A DNA stretch of 64,000 nt from Annona cherimola (Eukaryota > Streptophyta > Magnoliopsida > Magnoliales > Annonaceae), in the NCBI GenBank assembly GCA_030490835.1, contig CM059972.1, positions 51,875,563 to 51,939,562 of the forward strand. The letters run 5' to 3'. The notes under the pieces are model-generated. The model was given only the letters and a program-made list of their open reading frames with translations, was not told the DNA's origin and searched no databases. A program made the translations under genes and the position numbers. Below, one piece after another: positions 47,011 to 59,791 of the stretch. Positions within the stretch are counted from its first letter, which is position 1. The number at the start of each line of letters is the position of its first letter.

Positions 47011-47837
47011 TCTTATAAAAAGGTTATATGATTGATCGACAGAAATGATTTTCAAGAATGATTTATATGAATGGTTGTCATGTATGGTTTAAATGATAGG
47101 TTTTATGAAGGATTTAAATGCAAAGTTTTATGACAGGATTTTCACGAAAGGTTTCTCCCTGTTGATAGTTGATTCTTGATAAGAGTCTTCTACCGAATAG
47201 AGGAAATGCATTTATATGAAAATGCAAAATGCTTGCTTACTGAGTTCATCACTCACATTTTGTTTTCCCAAACCTTAGACAGGTATAGGGAAGCTCAAGG
47301 GGTGGAGAACATGATATAACTGAAAAAAGGTATGATATAGTATTCATGTGTGTGCTAAATGATTTGTTATGTGTACTAAATGATATGTTTGGAATTTTTA
47401 AAGATATGATAATGTATGTGTACAAGTGAATGTGTTTAGTATTCAATTATGAATGAATGTTATGTGGTTATAGTTTGGCCAGGTTGTGTAAACCAAATAT
47501 GTAAAAAAATGAGATTAAAATTTTATGAATGATGTATATAATTGATGTCAACTGTCAGGGGATATGTTTATGAATGAGTATGTAAGGGAACCATGTAGTA
47601 TGATTAAAATGCTAAGTGACAAAATTACAAGTGTATCGTTGTTTACAAGTCAAATGAAGTTAGATACTAAGAAAAGAAATGAGAAGGGATAAAGGAACAA
47701 ATAAAAAAAAATTTTTTTGGACGAAATCTAATTAAGAACCCGCCGCGTGATCAGGACAACAATCCTGATTCACATTTACCAATCAATATGATCTTGAGGT
47801 AAGCAAGTGACGTCTCGGTTTGGGGCGCCATACTATC

Positions 47838-48028
47838 AATCCATGCTCTATTCCAAACTTCCGTGGTATCATTCCTTTTCTATCATCATTCTTAATTTTT
47901 CTCTTTCCACGCCTATTTATCAATCCTTGCTCCGATACTACTTTTGTGGTATCAGACCTATCCTTTCATCATCCTTTATTTTCTCCTTATCCCGCTTATT
48001 TACCAATCCTTGCTTTGATACCATCTTC
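47838..48028 (-). repeat. Tandem primer-site/leader units of the gag-only element
   Basis: Three degenerate units of about 83-86 bp, each ending with a primer-site-like word: near 47846, 47933 and 48016. The functional-looking site is 48012-48023 (minus TGGTATCAAAGC). The earlier units also carry TGTGGTATC in place of the LTR end TGTGGCGCC. The leader at 10980-11102 has the same arrangement with two units. Confidence 0.75.
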
Positions 48029-50661
48029 TGTGGCGCCTCGAACCAAGGCGTCCACATAGACCTTACTCCAGGATCATGTCGATTGGTAAATGTGACTCAG
48101 GATTGTTACCCTGATCACGCGGCGGGTACTTAATTGGATCTCGTCTAATTTTTTTCTTTTCATTCGTCACTTAAGCATACACTTTATTTATAATAGACTC
48201 ATCCATATCATCATAAAACCATTCATATCTTCTTTTTATGAAATAATTCACATAAGTACAATCATGTTTGTAGTATCCATAAAACATGACTTCAACATGA
48301 TTTTCATACATTTGCCCCTTTGGACGCATACATAGAACTGCAATTAATTTTGCAAGTCATTTCTACCTGGCATCCTTTATGAGTCAGCTCCATAGCCTGT
48401 TTGTCATTTTGAAAACACATATGAGTAATAATACTCAGTATGCAAGTCTTTTTCTTTGGCAAGTAAACATTTTCCTTTCATTTAAATGCATTTCTCCCCA
48501 TTTGGTAGGAGACACTTACCAAGTGATCAATTACCAATGGAACAGAAACTTTTTCATGCATTTCATGAGAATGCAATGTATTCATTCATTCATGACTTTC
48601 CTTGTGCTCCAACCTCTGGGAGGACGCCGTCGGCACACAGCCCTTGAGACTTGACAATAGTGAAGGGGGACCCTCTGATCCGCTTACTACTTCCGCCAAA
48701 GTCTCTTCCTTGTGCACCATGTTCATACATATGCCGGCATGACATGCTCCATAAAATTTGATAAATTATTTAGAAAGTAATTTAACAATCAGTTAGCAAT
48801 CATTTCATGTAAAACATTATAAGAATGACCATCCTTAAATATAATTCATAAAATATGTGAGCAAACAATTTGCAATCATTTACAAACATTTTAGAAAGCA
48901 TATAGCTTGCTTAACTCCTCAGTCTGTATCCTCCACCTTTTCCTTTCCTTTTCCTATACAAGAAAAAATGATATTTTATCTATATCATTCCATGTCTTAG
49001 ATTACTTCCCATGCATGCTTTATAATAATTCCTTACCTCATTTCTATAGAGGTTAATCTTATAAACACTTGGTCAATACTTCCTTATATGGATTTTTTTA
49101 TCTATAAATTCTTTAAAAATCCAATCTTTAAAGTATAAATAGTAATCTTAAATTTCTCCAAAAATCACGTTGTTAATGTTCATAATTACTGTTCATGTCG
49201 CTGTAGCAAAATACTGTTCATCATCACTATTCACGATCACTGTTCATGGGTACTGTTCACCCGAGTTTACTGTTCACAGCAACGTGGGTTACTGTTCATG
49301 GGTTCCAAAAATAAAAAATACCATGACATAGCTTATGTTTAGTATATCATGAAAAAATTCATAAATTTTGAATTCATCATCATTAACTTGGCTAAATAAA
49401 TCATTTTCTCCATATACTAAAATTCAACATAATTCACTTAAGCATAATCCTTAATTCCAAAAAATTATGAAATTAATATATCATCATTCCAACATCATAT
49501 TTATCATATTAATTCATCCAAAATCATCATTTATCAATTTTGGAGCATTATTTACACATATCATAAGCTATCTTCCTGAATGCTCTATCTTTGCTCTAAA
49601 TTTTTGATGTTTTAGCATAATTCTAATTAAGCATTATAACTATACTTATTTTTTCATGCTTAGGCATTATCTAAGCATGATTTTACCCTACTTAACATCC
49701 GAAAGAAATTTGGGAAGAAATCACTTACCCAAAGTGAAGATATCCCTCTTTTTCTCACACTTTCTCTCTCTAACTTTCTCCTTTTCTTCCTTGGACATGT
49801 GGGAGGTTTGGGAGCTGGGTGAATGTGGCTTTGGACGTCCACCCTTAACCCCTATTTATACTTTCTGATTTTTCATCAAATTGGAATTTACCCCCTTGCT
49901 TGAGGTATTAAATTGTAAATGTATTTTTTTATAATTTTAAAAAGGTGCATGGAGCCTTGTGCAGACCACCCTACAACAGCTCCAGTACCCCTATGGAAGC
50001 CCTATTTTCCTTGATTTTTTAATTTATTAAAATTATTATTTTAAGCTAATTTAATCCTAACCCTTTATTTTTGATGAGGATTAATTTGGACCATTGATTT
50101 TGGTCAAAATCTCAACCACCCCCTGCATGCCCCTACCATTGCAGTTGATTTACATTTAATTTTTTTATTTTTAAATTATTTATATTTAATAAAAGTCAAA
50201 TGGATTTTAATGAAAAAGATAAGTTACTTTTTGATCTTCATTTGATGTCTCATCTTGACTCTTGATTTGTAATTTTCACTACATCTTAACCTATTCATCA
50301 TGTTCATCATGAATTTTTAACCATCCAAAAAAAAATTCATTGAAATCCGACGCCTGGATTGCAAATTATGAATTTTTCTTTAATTTTCCAACAAAATCCA
50401 AAATTGGATTAAAATATAAAAAAGAATTGCTATTTCGTCTTGTAGTGATTAAATCTCCCTTTTTGTCTTTTTGTGATTAGGTTAATCTACGTGATTAACT
50501 CTTAATCACCTCGGTTACTATTCACATTACTATTCACGTGGTTTAATCCCACAATTGCATTTATTTAACCTCTAATATACATGTTTTCATACTCATAAAT
50601 ATATATTTTATTAATACATTACTTAGGGTTTTGTACACGTGTCTAAAATCGGGGTTTCACA
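48029..50661 (-). repeat. 5' LTR of the gag-only element, complete, 2633 bp (L6)
   Basis: TGTGGCGCC...GGGGTTTCACA on plus. TATA (minus) at 49851-49860, donor GTAAGT 49728, seven ACTGTTCA-type decamers 49186-49300, mini-exon about 48915-48956, GC-rich block 48610-48740, second donor-like GTAAGT 48519, hairpin 48422-48437, U5 end 48029-48128. Confidence 0.88.
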
Positions 50662-51108
50662 CCTCTCGTACTGGAGTTCTACTAGTAGATCCCCTAAAGC
50701 TAGGTCCTGGTTGCAAGGGGTGATCGTGAGGGCCAGTTGTACCTTCTACTTTCACAGAGGATATAGGATTTGACTTGAGGTCCTCCTCAGGTATGGGGGT
50801 CTAAAAGAAATATATGTTTGTGATGTCCACCATCTATTCAAATTCTCCTCTATCCTTTATTTTTTTTCTGCTTCTTCTGCCTCTCTTCTCATCATGTTTG
50901 GGTCCATTATTGCCTTTTCCTTATTTTCCATCTACATTTCAAAACATATTCAATTAGCTATATCTTACAAAAGGGTCATAATATTGCATCACAGTTTTAC
51001 ACACATAAATGAAAATACAATAGATATTACAAATTAATTTCATTTCATTCAATTTAATATATATATTTAATGCCTATTTACTAACACCTTGGCTCTGATA
51101 CCACTCTC
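50662..51108 (-). pseudogene. Gag N-terminal and leader fragment of a third Tekay/Del-like element
   Basis: A frame on the minus strand from about 50936 begins MENKEKAIMDPNMM and continues with acidic text and a stop near 50864; little is left. Upstream is an AT-rich leader, then the Met-i primer site TGGTATCAGAGCC at 51090-51102, five to six bases from the LTR edge. The gag-only element appears inserted in this gag. Confidence 0.55.
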
Positions 51109-51956
51109 TGTGGCACCCCGAACCCAAGGCGCCTAAACCTTACTCCAAGATCGTTTAGTTAGTAAACTGTGAGCAGGATTATAGCCCTGTTCACAAGGTG
51201 AGGTTTTCAATTTAATCTCATTTCAATTTACAAGCAATCATTTATTGGTAATTAAAATCACATATTATTTACAAATCATTAAAATTCATTTACACCATCA
51301 GTCTTTGAAACCTAGCAGTATTGTATCCTCACAACGTCTCCATTCATCCAAGTATATGAGAACATTACAACCTTAAGAGTCTCTAAATTGAGACATTTTT
51401 TTTACACCTTGCTATACCTGTCCAAGGTTGGGAAGAATAAAATGTAAGTACTGGACTTAGTAAGCAAGTATTTTCATTTAAGTAAATATTTTCATTCCAA
51501 AAGTTGACATTTCATAAATAGTGCACATGCAAATGCATATTTCACATTTATGCCTTAAACCTTCATTAGATCGTACGCTAGCTAGGCGACCATCAGTTTA
51601 TCTACCCCTATTTTAGGGAGGGCGCCGCCGGCCATTGGGCCTATATCAGTGACTCGATCACATTTGAGGGAGACTTTGTTCCGCTTATACCTCTAAAATG
51701 GACCTGTACCTTTATGCACCATGCATCGCACACATTCTAGAATAACTTTAAGAAATAATCGCATTCATCATTTTGCTCTCTTTTCAAATTGAGAAAATGG
51801 TATAATCATTTATGAAATAGATTAATAAATACATTTTTCAAATCACATTATGGGGATGACCATCCTTAAATAATATTGAAAAATGACAACAGGAAATGAA
51901 TTGCAAATCATTCAATTATTTTAAAAATAAATCATTTCAAGGCGTTACTTGCCTAC

Positions 51957-52000
51957 CTTCGAATGTCAACTTATCTCCTCAATCTTTTCTTTCCCTTTTC
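51957..52000 (-). other. Candidate mini-exon in LTR L7
   Basis: 44 nt between CTTGTTTAG and GTAGGCAAG on minus, beginning GAAAAGGGAAAG as in L3. Splicing is inferred. Confidence 0.45.
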
Positions 52001-52169
52001 CTAAACAAGTGAAAAGGACTAACTCACATATTTGCATGATATATTTTAATTTCGGCTAAACATTTCATTCAACACCCCATGTCGAGCATATTGAATTTCG
52101 TAGTCATATAAGGTACCTATTTATAATCTATAGTAGGGTAGATTTAAACAGAATTTCTAAAACTAATGT

Positions 52170-53762
52170 TGTAACACCCCATTCCTAGAATTACTCAAGA
52201 ACTAGTCAATGAGTACTACACAATCTAAGAAAAATTCGGCAGCATCTCCCCATAACATACAAGGGGTAATATGGAATACATGACCTGATATTCATAACAT
52301 TTCAATCTGTAACATTCAATCCTATTCATTACTTGCATCTTCATATAATAAGAACATTCATATAGAAGGAAAATCATTAAATATTTCCCTTACACATCAA
52401 GCAAATATAATAATCATGCATATGTGCATCAACAAGGATTATAATCCAATCTGAAATACCAAGTACATTATAGTTGTCAAAGCGAATCCGCCTAAATAAT
52501 TGTCTACATATATGATTATAAAAAAGAGCACAAATCTAAAAGAACTGAAATTAACATATTGTGCTATGGTCTCTCTTGTTTGATCTTCAACTTGTCCCAT
52601 CTTTAAGTTCCCCATCTGGCCTGTGATCTAAAAGTACAATAACAAATGATATGAGTTTAAATAGACCCAGTAAGTAGATAGTGGTTAGCACAAAGTGGAA
52701 ATAAGTATAATGATGGATACTCATATAGTGATGAAGCTAATACATATGGGTCCAATACCCACTCCCAAGATCGTATGCATATAACCACACACAAATTGAA
52801 CAACACAACCAATCATCTACTCATGTCTATCAAGGGTCATGAACAACCCTCTCCTCATGTCAATCAGGGGCCATGAATAACCCTTACAACCAACTATTTG
52901 AGATAACACATCATACTTAACAGACAATGAAACACGTCGCAAACCACGCATACAACATCAACACAATTCAAATTCAACACATAGATCTGTCACACAAGCA
53001 TTTTATCAAACACATGATAGGTGTGAAATGAAAGAACCTTCAATTCATACTCTCGATTGGGGCAAATCAATTCACGTCACATTTCGACAATATAATACTG
53101 CTAAGAAGTCTTTTACATCATAGAAATCGCACATTCAAAGTAAATTCCCCATGAACCCTAACTGTTACGAACCCTATGCCTAATACCATGGAGTCGTCGG
53201 GCGCTACACATTCCCTCTAGCCTCACATCGCGTTTAACATAAAATTTCATCACTAAATCGAGAAGGGGCGACATCTACTTACCTTGACCATGATTTCTAC
53301 CAAAACAGCGACCCTAGATGTGGATTGCAGAGATTCAGAGCCTTGGAGCTTCCTAGACTAGGATCTATGACCTTCAAGGAAGTTGGTATGTTTTCCTCAA
53401 GAGATCACGGGTGGTTCAAACTGAGTGGAAGAGAAAGTAGAGGAGGAGCGAAGAACCAGAAGAGGAGAAGAACAAAACGCAGTCGGGCGCGAAATGGTCG
53501 AACCCCGTACCTACTCTGCGAAGGGGAAAAATAGTTATAGTGCTTAACAATGTCACACTAATCATACACATTTAAATTTATACTCAGTGTGCTAAGATCA
53601 TAATACATGCATATATGCACTATATGTTCCCTAGATACTATATTCATATATGTTATGCATCCATTAACATTATAAACTCCTAGTGGCATGTTCATAAGTT
53701 ATCTCATAGATAGAGAAGGGTTATAATGAAAATAAAATAAAATAAAATATCTGGTCCTTACA
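52170..53762 (-). mobile_element. Solo LTR of a different family, 1593 bp (S1)
   Basis: TGTAACACCCC...GGTCCTTACA, flanked by a perfect TSD AATGT (52165-52169 and 53763-53767). Donor-like AAG|GTAAGT (minus) at 53282. Not similar to the LTR around it. A truncated relative lies at 58479-59102. The orientation is inferred from the donor-like site and the TGTAAGGACC start on minus. Confidence 0.9.
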
Positions 53763-54288
53763 AATGTCCATATTTCCTAACAATCTTTTAATACATGTAC
53801 ATATTTTCTACATGTATTAAATTTGTTAGGATATTAATGGTAATCCTTAAAATTTCTAACAACATTCAATTCATACTTATTCTAGGTAGAATTTTATAGA
53901 TAGTAAAATTCTTAATTATTTAGATATTACAACCATCTTGACAATATAATTATATATCCTAAAATTCTGAAACTTTAATAATATGAAGGCTTGTTTAGAC
54001 GTTTCAAGGGCTATGCAAAAGTGTAGAAATTTTTTTCTCAAAGTCTATCCCACTTAACGTCACTTTAACATAGAAAAGGAAAATAAAAATTTTAATGTGT
54101 AAATAATGAATATAGTTTCAACATCCTCAATATCTTAAAACAATACAAAAAATAATTTATTTTAATTTAATTAACAACACGTATATCAGCCCCTTTTAAA
54201 AAAATTCTTATTTATAATGGTTGTTTGAATTGTGAAAAAAATTAAAATATATCAACCTACAACTATTTTGGATGTTGAATGAGGTGAA

Positions 54289-54312
54289 TAAATAATAATA
54301 ATAATAATAATA
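54289..54312. repeat. (AAT)n microsatellite
   Basis: About eight uninterrupted trinucleotide repeats in the AT-rich LTR. Confidence 0.9.
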
Positions 54313-57300
54313 TTTAATTCAATCACCCTTGGACGTCAACAAGTTTTAGAAAATTTTCTACAATGCCTAATACATGTGATTATGTAAGGTGGAATAATGA
54401 AGTAAACAAAACAGAAAAATAAATATTTGAACCTGCTGCTGCTGGACGTTAAAGGCTGCTCCACCTCTCTTCCTCCTTTTCTTTCTTTCTTCTTCTTTTT
54501 TTTTCTCCTATGTTGCTACTGGAACCTCTCATGTTGCTTGCCCTTCTCTATTTATATGTTGTTGAGATTAACACCTCATCGCCATGTAATTATTATGGTA
54601 AAATTATTTATTTATTTATTACTGCATAATTCTCCACTGTCCACCTCATCCTTATTGCTACCACCTCAATGCTTTTCCAACCATCATTAGCTGCATTTTC
54701 ATTTTTTTTATTCTCCCCAAAATTACCTTGTTGGACACGTTCAATTTGAGCTAGAAAAATGTCAACTTCCTTTTTTGTTTTGACCATGCAAACCGTACCC
54801 TATATGCCCATTAGTGAATGAAATTCTGTTTAATTTTTTGTAAAGAGATTATTTATAATCTGTTCCATCAATGTTTTAAAGTGTACAAAATTAGCCGTTC
54901 ACATCAAATTTCGTACCAAAATAATCCAAATTGGTTAAGATATAGGCATTGGGAATTAACTAATGCATTTCATTGAAATTTTAATTTTTTTATACCCATT
55001 CTTAATTATGTTTTATATAATCTAATCCATTCACCAAGTAGGGTACATTAATTTAGACTTACCCATGAAATCTCATATGCAACGGAGTTGTCTAAATAGA
55101 ATAATTCTAATTAATAACATATGAAATATATGGTAAAAATGATACATATGTATGTTCTGAGGGATAGGGACACGTTTTTCAATGCAAGTTTGAAATTATG
55201 TAAATGTGTTATTTAATCATTTTTCATAATCCAATCCATCCATATTGTAGAGCATATAAATTAAACCATCCATCTCAATTTTCATATCAAAATAATTTGT
55301 ATGGTTTAAGATATTGATATTTAAAATTAATTCATGAAATCTCATGTAACTCTGGTTTTTTAAAAAAATTTAAAACATAATTTTCATTATCTAGTCCATT
55401 CATTATGTAGGATATGTTAAAATAGGATTGCCCATAAATTTTATCTCAAATGGCCTTAAATATACTAAGATATTAATTTAATAAACAATTAATTAAAAAT
55501 AAAAAAAAATTATGATTGGGGTTTCTGTACGTGGAAGCTTGTGTGGGTTTGACTTCTGGGCACTTTTTTGATGCACTTAAGTTAAGCATTTTAATCAATT
55601 GTTTTTCATAATCTAGTCCATCTAGATTAAAGAGCAAATAATTCAATACTTTCTATTAAATTCTCTTGTCGATCCAAGCTATACATTTTAAGATATAATG
55701 AAAGTAGTGTAGATGAATGTAAGTCCTTAATTTAGGACCCCTAATTGGCCCAAATTTTCCTATTTATTTTTATTTTTCCATAAGGTCCGCGAATTTAAAT
55801 AGTTTCAATTGGTATAATTCAGAATGTTTAAATTTCTTTCTGAAAAATTTATAAAATTTATTTTCATATCTAATCTTTATGAAATCATTATTTACCCTTT
55901 TTTCTAAATTTGTAATTTAATTTCACTTTTCTAAAATTACAATTTAGTTTTTTTGTAAACATACACATTTTTCTATAACTTTACAACAATAATATACATA
56001 CTATACCAGCTCTCAGTATGTCTCACATTCACTAAGTTTCAAATAATATGGGTTTCACACTCATCATATGGAAGTTCATTACTCCCATTCATTATTTATC
56101 GTATATTTTCCACATTTCACATATCGGTGCTCACTTTAGACACATATCTAATAGATTAGGTCTCACATATTAATCTCAAAATTCGAGATTACAATTTATT
56201 ATCAAATCAGCAACTTAATTACACATTTCATCGCATTTCTATTTTTTTTTGCATTTTAGCAAATCATATAAGTCATTTCTCATTTATCTATACAACCCCT
56301 TTTACATGCACCCTTCTTACTACACATGTGTTATGTGTTTCTTAACCTTTTTAAAACAACAATTTGTCCTCAATTTTGGCATAATTAAACCACTTAATTA
56401 GCACATAATTTACGTTATATTCATGGAATTTTAATCCTTTAATCGTAGAGTTCCAAAACAGCAACTTTGACACCCTTCTTTCCTACTTTTAACGTCCAAC
56501 TTGACACATGGTCCATAATAGATTTTTTAACTCTTAAATTCCAGCCTTTAATCATGCTTTTCTTGTTCCATATTTAGGGTATTTTCACATATTTAAAGTC
56601 CATAATTTAGTTGTCCCAAAACAACAACTTTTCATACATGGTTTGGCCAACCTTTGGACGTCCCCAACATGAGTCCATAAAAATCAGATTTTTGCAAATT
56701 TCTTCCACCCTTTGTTGACGTCCCATGTACCCTAACTTTAGGGTATTGACCCTTTAATGAATCCATGTATTAGTTGAGTTAATTCATGTATCATAATCAT
56801 CTCAAAAGAGTGAAAATTGGATCATGTTGACAACCCTAGGTTTCATCCTTTCTAGGGTTCATAATTCATACCCAAATTAGCATATATAAATCAGAGAATC
56901 ATGAATCATAACTCAAACATATAACATGATTAAAACAACAACATCAAATGGAATTTAAGAAAACTCCAGCTAGGTCCATAAGTCAAAATCAATCTTCACG
57001 TCAAACTTAGCTCCCTTGAACCCTTGAATTCGTTCCCTTCATTCATTCCTTATTTAATACCCTAATTAAGGGTATCATAACTCATCATTTAAGGGTTCAT
57101 TATGGATCAAATTTATGACCCATAAATGAAGCTAAAAATCATAGAATTTATTGATTCAAACTTAACTCAACACTTACTTGAATTGGAGAGATGTTGCTCT
57201 AACTTTCTTGTCTTGGTTTCTCCTCTTTATTTTCTTCTTCTTTTTCTTCCTTTTCTTTCCCCCTTGGCACGTCCCTTGCTGGATTGTCTTTTCTTTTTTC

Positions 57301-58478
57301 TTTTTCTTTTTTTCTCTCCCAAAACCATCCACTTGAAATGGACGTCAATTGCCCTCTTTCTCTTATATATAAGGCTGCCCACTCTCTCGTAATTCCACCT
57401 CATTTTTGAGGTTTGAAATATCCATAATTATCCTCATTGAGCGGTCATAATTATCCCATGATATTTTCCATTTTTTACAGATTTTTAAAGCAAAAAAAGC
57501 TGCCCTACATCACCCTTGGACGTCCCCTCCTAGGGTAGCCTCTTTTGGATTTTTATGGGTACATAAATCTGCCCAAATCCAACCATTAATCATCCTTGAT
57601 CATGCAGCAGCTTTAAAATTAATTTTGAATTTTTGGAATTGCAAAATGCCCCAATTTCATCCCCTTGGAAGTCCACATAAGGCTACTTATTTTGGCCTTT
57701 TTGTGTCTACAACATCTAGCCTACATTCATGCCCTTACATGTCCATTTATTGCTGCCCCTTTTCATGCATTTTTTGCATTTTTAATAATTCGCAAAATGT
57801 GTTAAAAAATCACCCCTTTGGACACTTCAATTTGTCCCTTAATTACCTCATTAAAGAGGTTGATTTTTCATTAATTACAAGTTGCTTTTTGATGACAAAA
57901 GTCAATGGGTTTCGTCCTTTTATGATTAATTATTTTACCATGATAATTAGCTTAATCAAACCCATCCATAAGATACATCACATCATTTTAACCGTTCATG
58001 ACAAATTTCATCTCAAAATGATCTTTCTAACACAAGTTATGACCATTTGAAATTATCTTTTGGATTTGGATGAAAATAAATATTTATCACCCTACTCTCA
58101 TCATAATCTTCATATTCCAATCTAATCATAAGGTTGAGCACAAAGTCATGTGCTTACCTTTCAAATTTCACCTCATTCCGCCTCATAGGCGTCAAGTTAT
58201 GAATTTTCTAACATTTATCATCTTAAACTCATAATTATCATCATCATATCCGTTAATTGAATCATAATAAATGAAATAATTATTCATAACTCATTCGCAT
58301 TTTTTAACCCTCATTAGGCCACTTTAGTCACATTTACTCACATTAGGGCTATGGCGATTAATTTAATCACCATCCTTAATCAATAGCCATAAAATCAATA
58401 AATCAATTAAATCATAATTAATTCACATTTATATGTCAAATGCATATGTATGGGTCCTACTTAGGTCTAATCATCACA

Positions 58479-59102
58479 TCATGATTTCTTCAAAATCAGC
58501 AATTATAGATTATAATCTCTAGAATTTTTGAGCTCTCTTGATGTGAAACAATAATCTTCAAGGTAGTTTACAGAGTTTTCGAGAAAATTTGAGTGGATTC
58601 AAAACTGGGAAGAAAGGGGAAAATGAAGGGATGTGGAATAGAAACGAGAAGAGAATGAAAATGAAGGAGGTTGCGCACACCCTTCTCTTAAAAGGGATTT
58701 TGCCCACATGGGTTGGGCCTAGTTACTAATTTACCACTAAATTTTCCACATATATCACTTAATAAATTAAATTTTTTTTGGGGAGCTACCCCTTTGAGCC
58801 CTACGACTTGACCAGGTAGATCGAACCCATATCTACTCTGCGGTTCAAGATAGTTATTGTGTCTCAAATATTGCATTAATCTTACACCCCTAAATCAATA
58901 CTCAACAAATTATATCATAACCAAGTGGTGCAGCCACAAAAACATACTAAGATCCTAATTCATGCATGTACACATTACATAATCCCCCGAGTGCCACATC
59001 TATATAGAGAATACATAACAATAACACTATTAATTACTAGTAGTATATTTGTAAATTACCTCATTGTAATGGAAAGTTTATAATAAAAATACCTAGTCCT
59101 CA
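58479..59102 (-). repeat. Truncated LTR of the S1 family
   Basis: Aligns by eye with 53285-53760: shared CATGATTTCT start, the GTCGAACC..TACTCTGCG region, and the CTAGTCCTCATA end equivalent to CTGGTCCTTACA. It begins exactly where LTR L7 ends, so the third Tekay/Del-like element probably inserted in this LTR. Confidence 0.7.
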
Positions 59103-59791
59103 TAGAAGTTCTTCTATTACTTGTTCAATGCTTGAAAATTTTTACCTTATTGAATAATATGCATCCGCGAGTGTAATTGCCAAATAGTGGGTCTCGTAGA
59201 ATATGAATTCTCTAACATGGGGGAAAAATGCCAATATACAATTGGGTATATCAACCTCTTATTGAAGCAAGAATAGAATCTAACATGCAAATCCACCATG
59301 ATCTATTTAAACTATATAAATTAGGGAGAGGTTGTCACCTCTAATCTGACAACGAGATAGCTTGATTAAGCAGCATGGTGGCTTTTATTTAGACAACCTT
59401 AATAGGGCTAAGGCTTAAGTAGGGCAACATGTCAATTTAAGTCGGTTAGTATAATGAATAAAGTCATCTTAGGTTGATGCTTTGGTTTATATCGCAGCTT
59501 AAGTTCAATAACATAACAACTAGACATGGACAACATGACACCTATAAATGGACATCATAACAATTCAAAAGAAAGATAAAGAAACTTAAGAAGGATATAT
59601 AATCCACAAGGGAAAAGGTTTGGATCCCTTATTTTCAATCATCTAACTAACATGAAGATCTTCCATAAAGGAATAAACCTCCCATTTATAACTTAGAAGC
59701 TAGGGAAGGAAAGGGAGAACTTTGATCAAGTTTGAAATGGGTTTCCAAAAGGATAGAGTAGGGGGAGGAGCTATGAAAAGCCTTTGGATTC
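59103..59791. other. Unassigned spacer
   Basis: About 690 bp that I could not tie to any LTR or protein family in the window. AT-rich, short stops in all frames, no RNA gene recognised. It may be degraded element interior or ordinary intergenic DNA. Confidence 0.5.

Larger units (their letters stand above)
42049..47832 (+). mobile_element. Solo LTR, 5784 bp, Tekay/Del-like (L5)
   Basis: TGTGAAACCCC...GGGGCGCCATA (terminal CA changed to TA), flanked by a perfect TSD CTATC (42044-42048 and 47833-47837). No coding capacity. CATAAAAAGG at 43561-43570 is TATA-like; CACGTYCAG repeats follow at 43691-43873. Mini-exon region near 45150-45195 is degraded. GC-rich block 46460-46640, donor-like GTAAGT 46678, four GGACAT dyads 46746-47010, hairpin 47241-47255, U5 end 47745-47832. 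More than twice the length of L3 and L6, with most extra DNA downstream of the mini-exon. Confidence 0.9.
39249..50661 (-). mobile_element. Gag-only Tekay/Del-like element split by a solo LTR
   Basis: Minus-strand element: 5' LTR 48029-50661, primer-site repeats 47838-48028, leader and gag 40104-42048, polypurine tract 40104-40116, partial 3' LTR 39249-40103. Interior only about 2.1 kb once the nested solo LTR (42049-47832) and one TSD copy are removed. No protease, RT, RNase H or integrase text was found, so it resembles the gag-only non-autonomous plant elements (TR-GAG type). Confidence 0.8.
51109..58478 (-). repeat. Very long Tekay/Del-like LTR with nested solo LTR (L7)
   Basis: TGTGGCACC at the primer-site side and ...TAATCATCACA at the other end. 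About 5.77 kb after removing the nested solo LTR and one TSD. Hairpin 51445-51459, GC-rich block 51570-51725, mini-exon 51957-52000, donor 57177, TATA-like TTATATATAAG 57362-57374, and U3 text shared with L5, L9 and L1. A (AAT)n run lies at 54289-54312. Pyrimidine-rich ORFs at 54427-54690 and 57126-57392 lie in the leader region and look non-coding. Long AT-rich parts show no further feature. Confidence 0.75.

Noticed and set aside
42049..47832. Reading this as two abutting truncated LTRs
   Set aside because: The perfect CTATC duplication at both ends and the ordered set of modules in between support one insertion.
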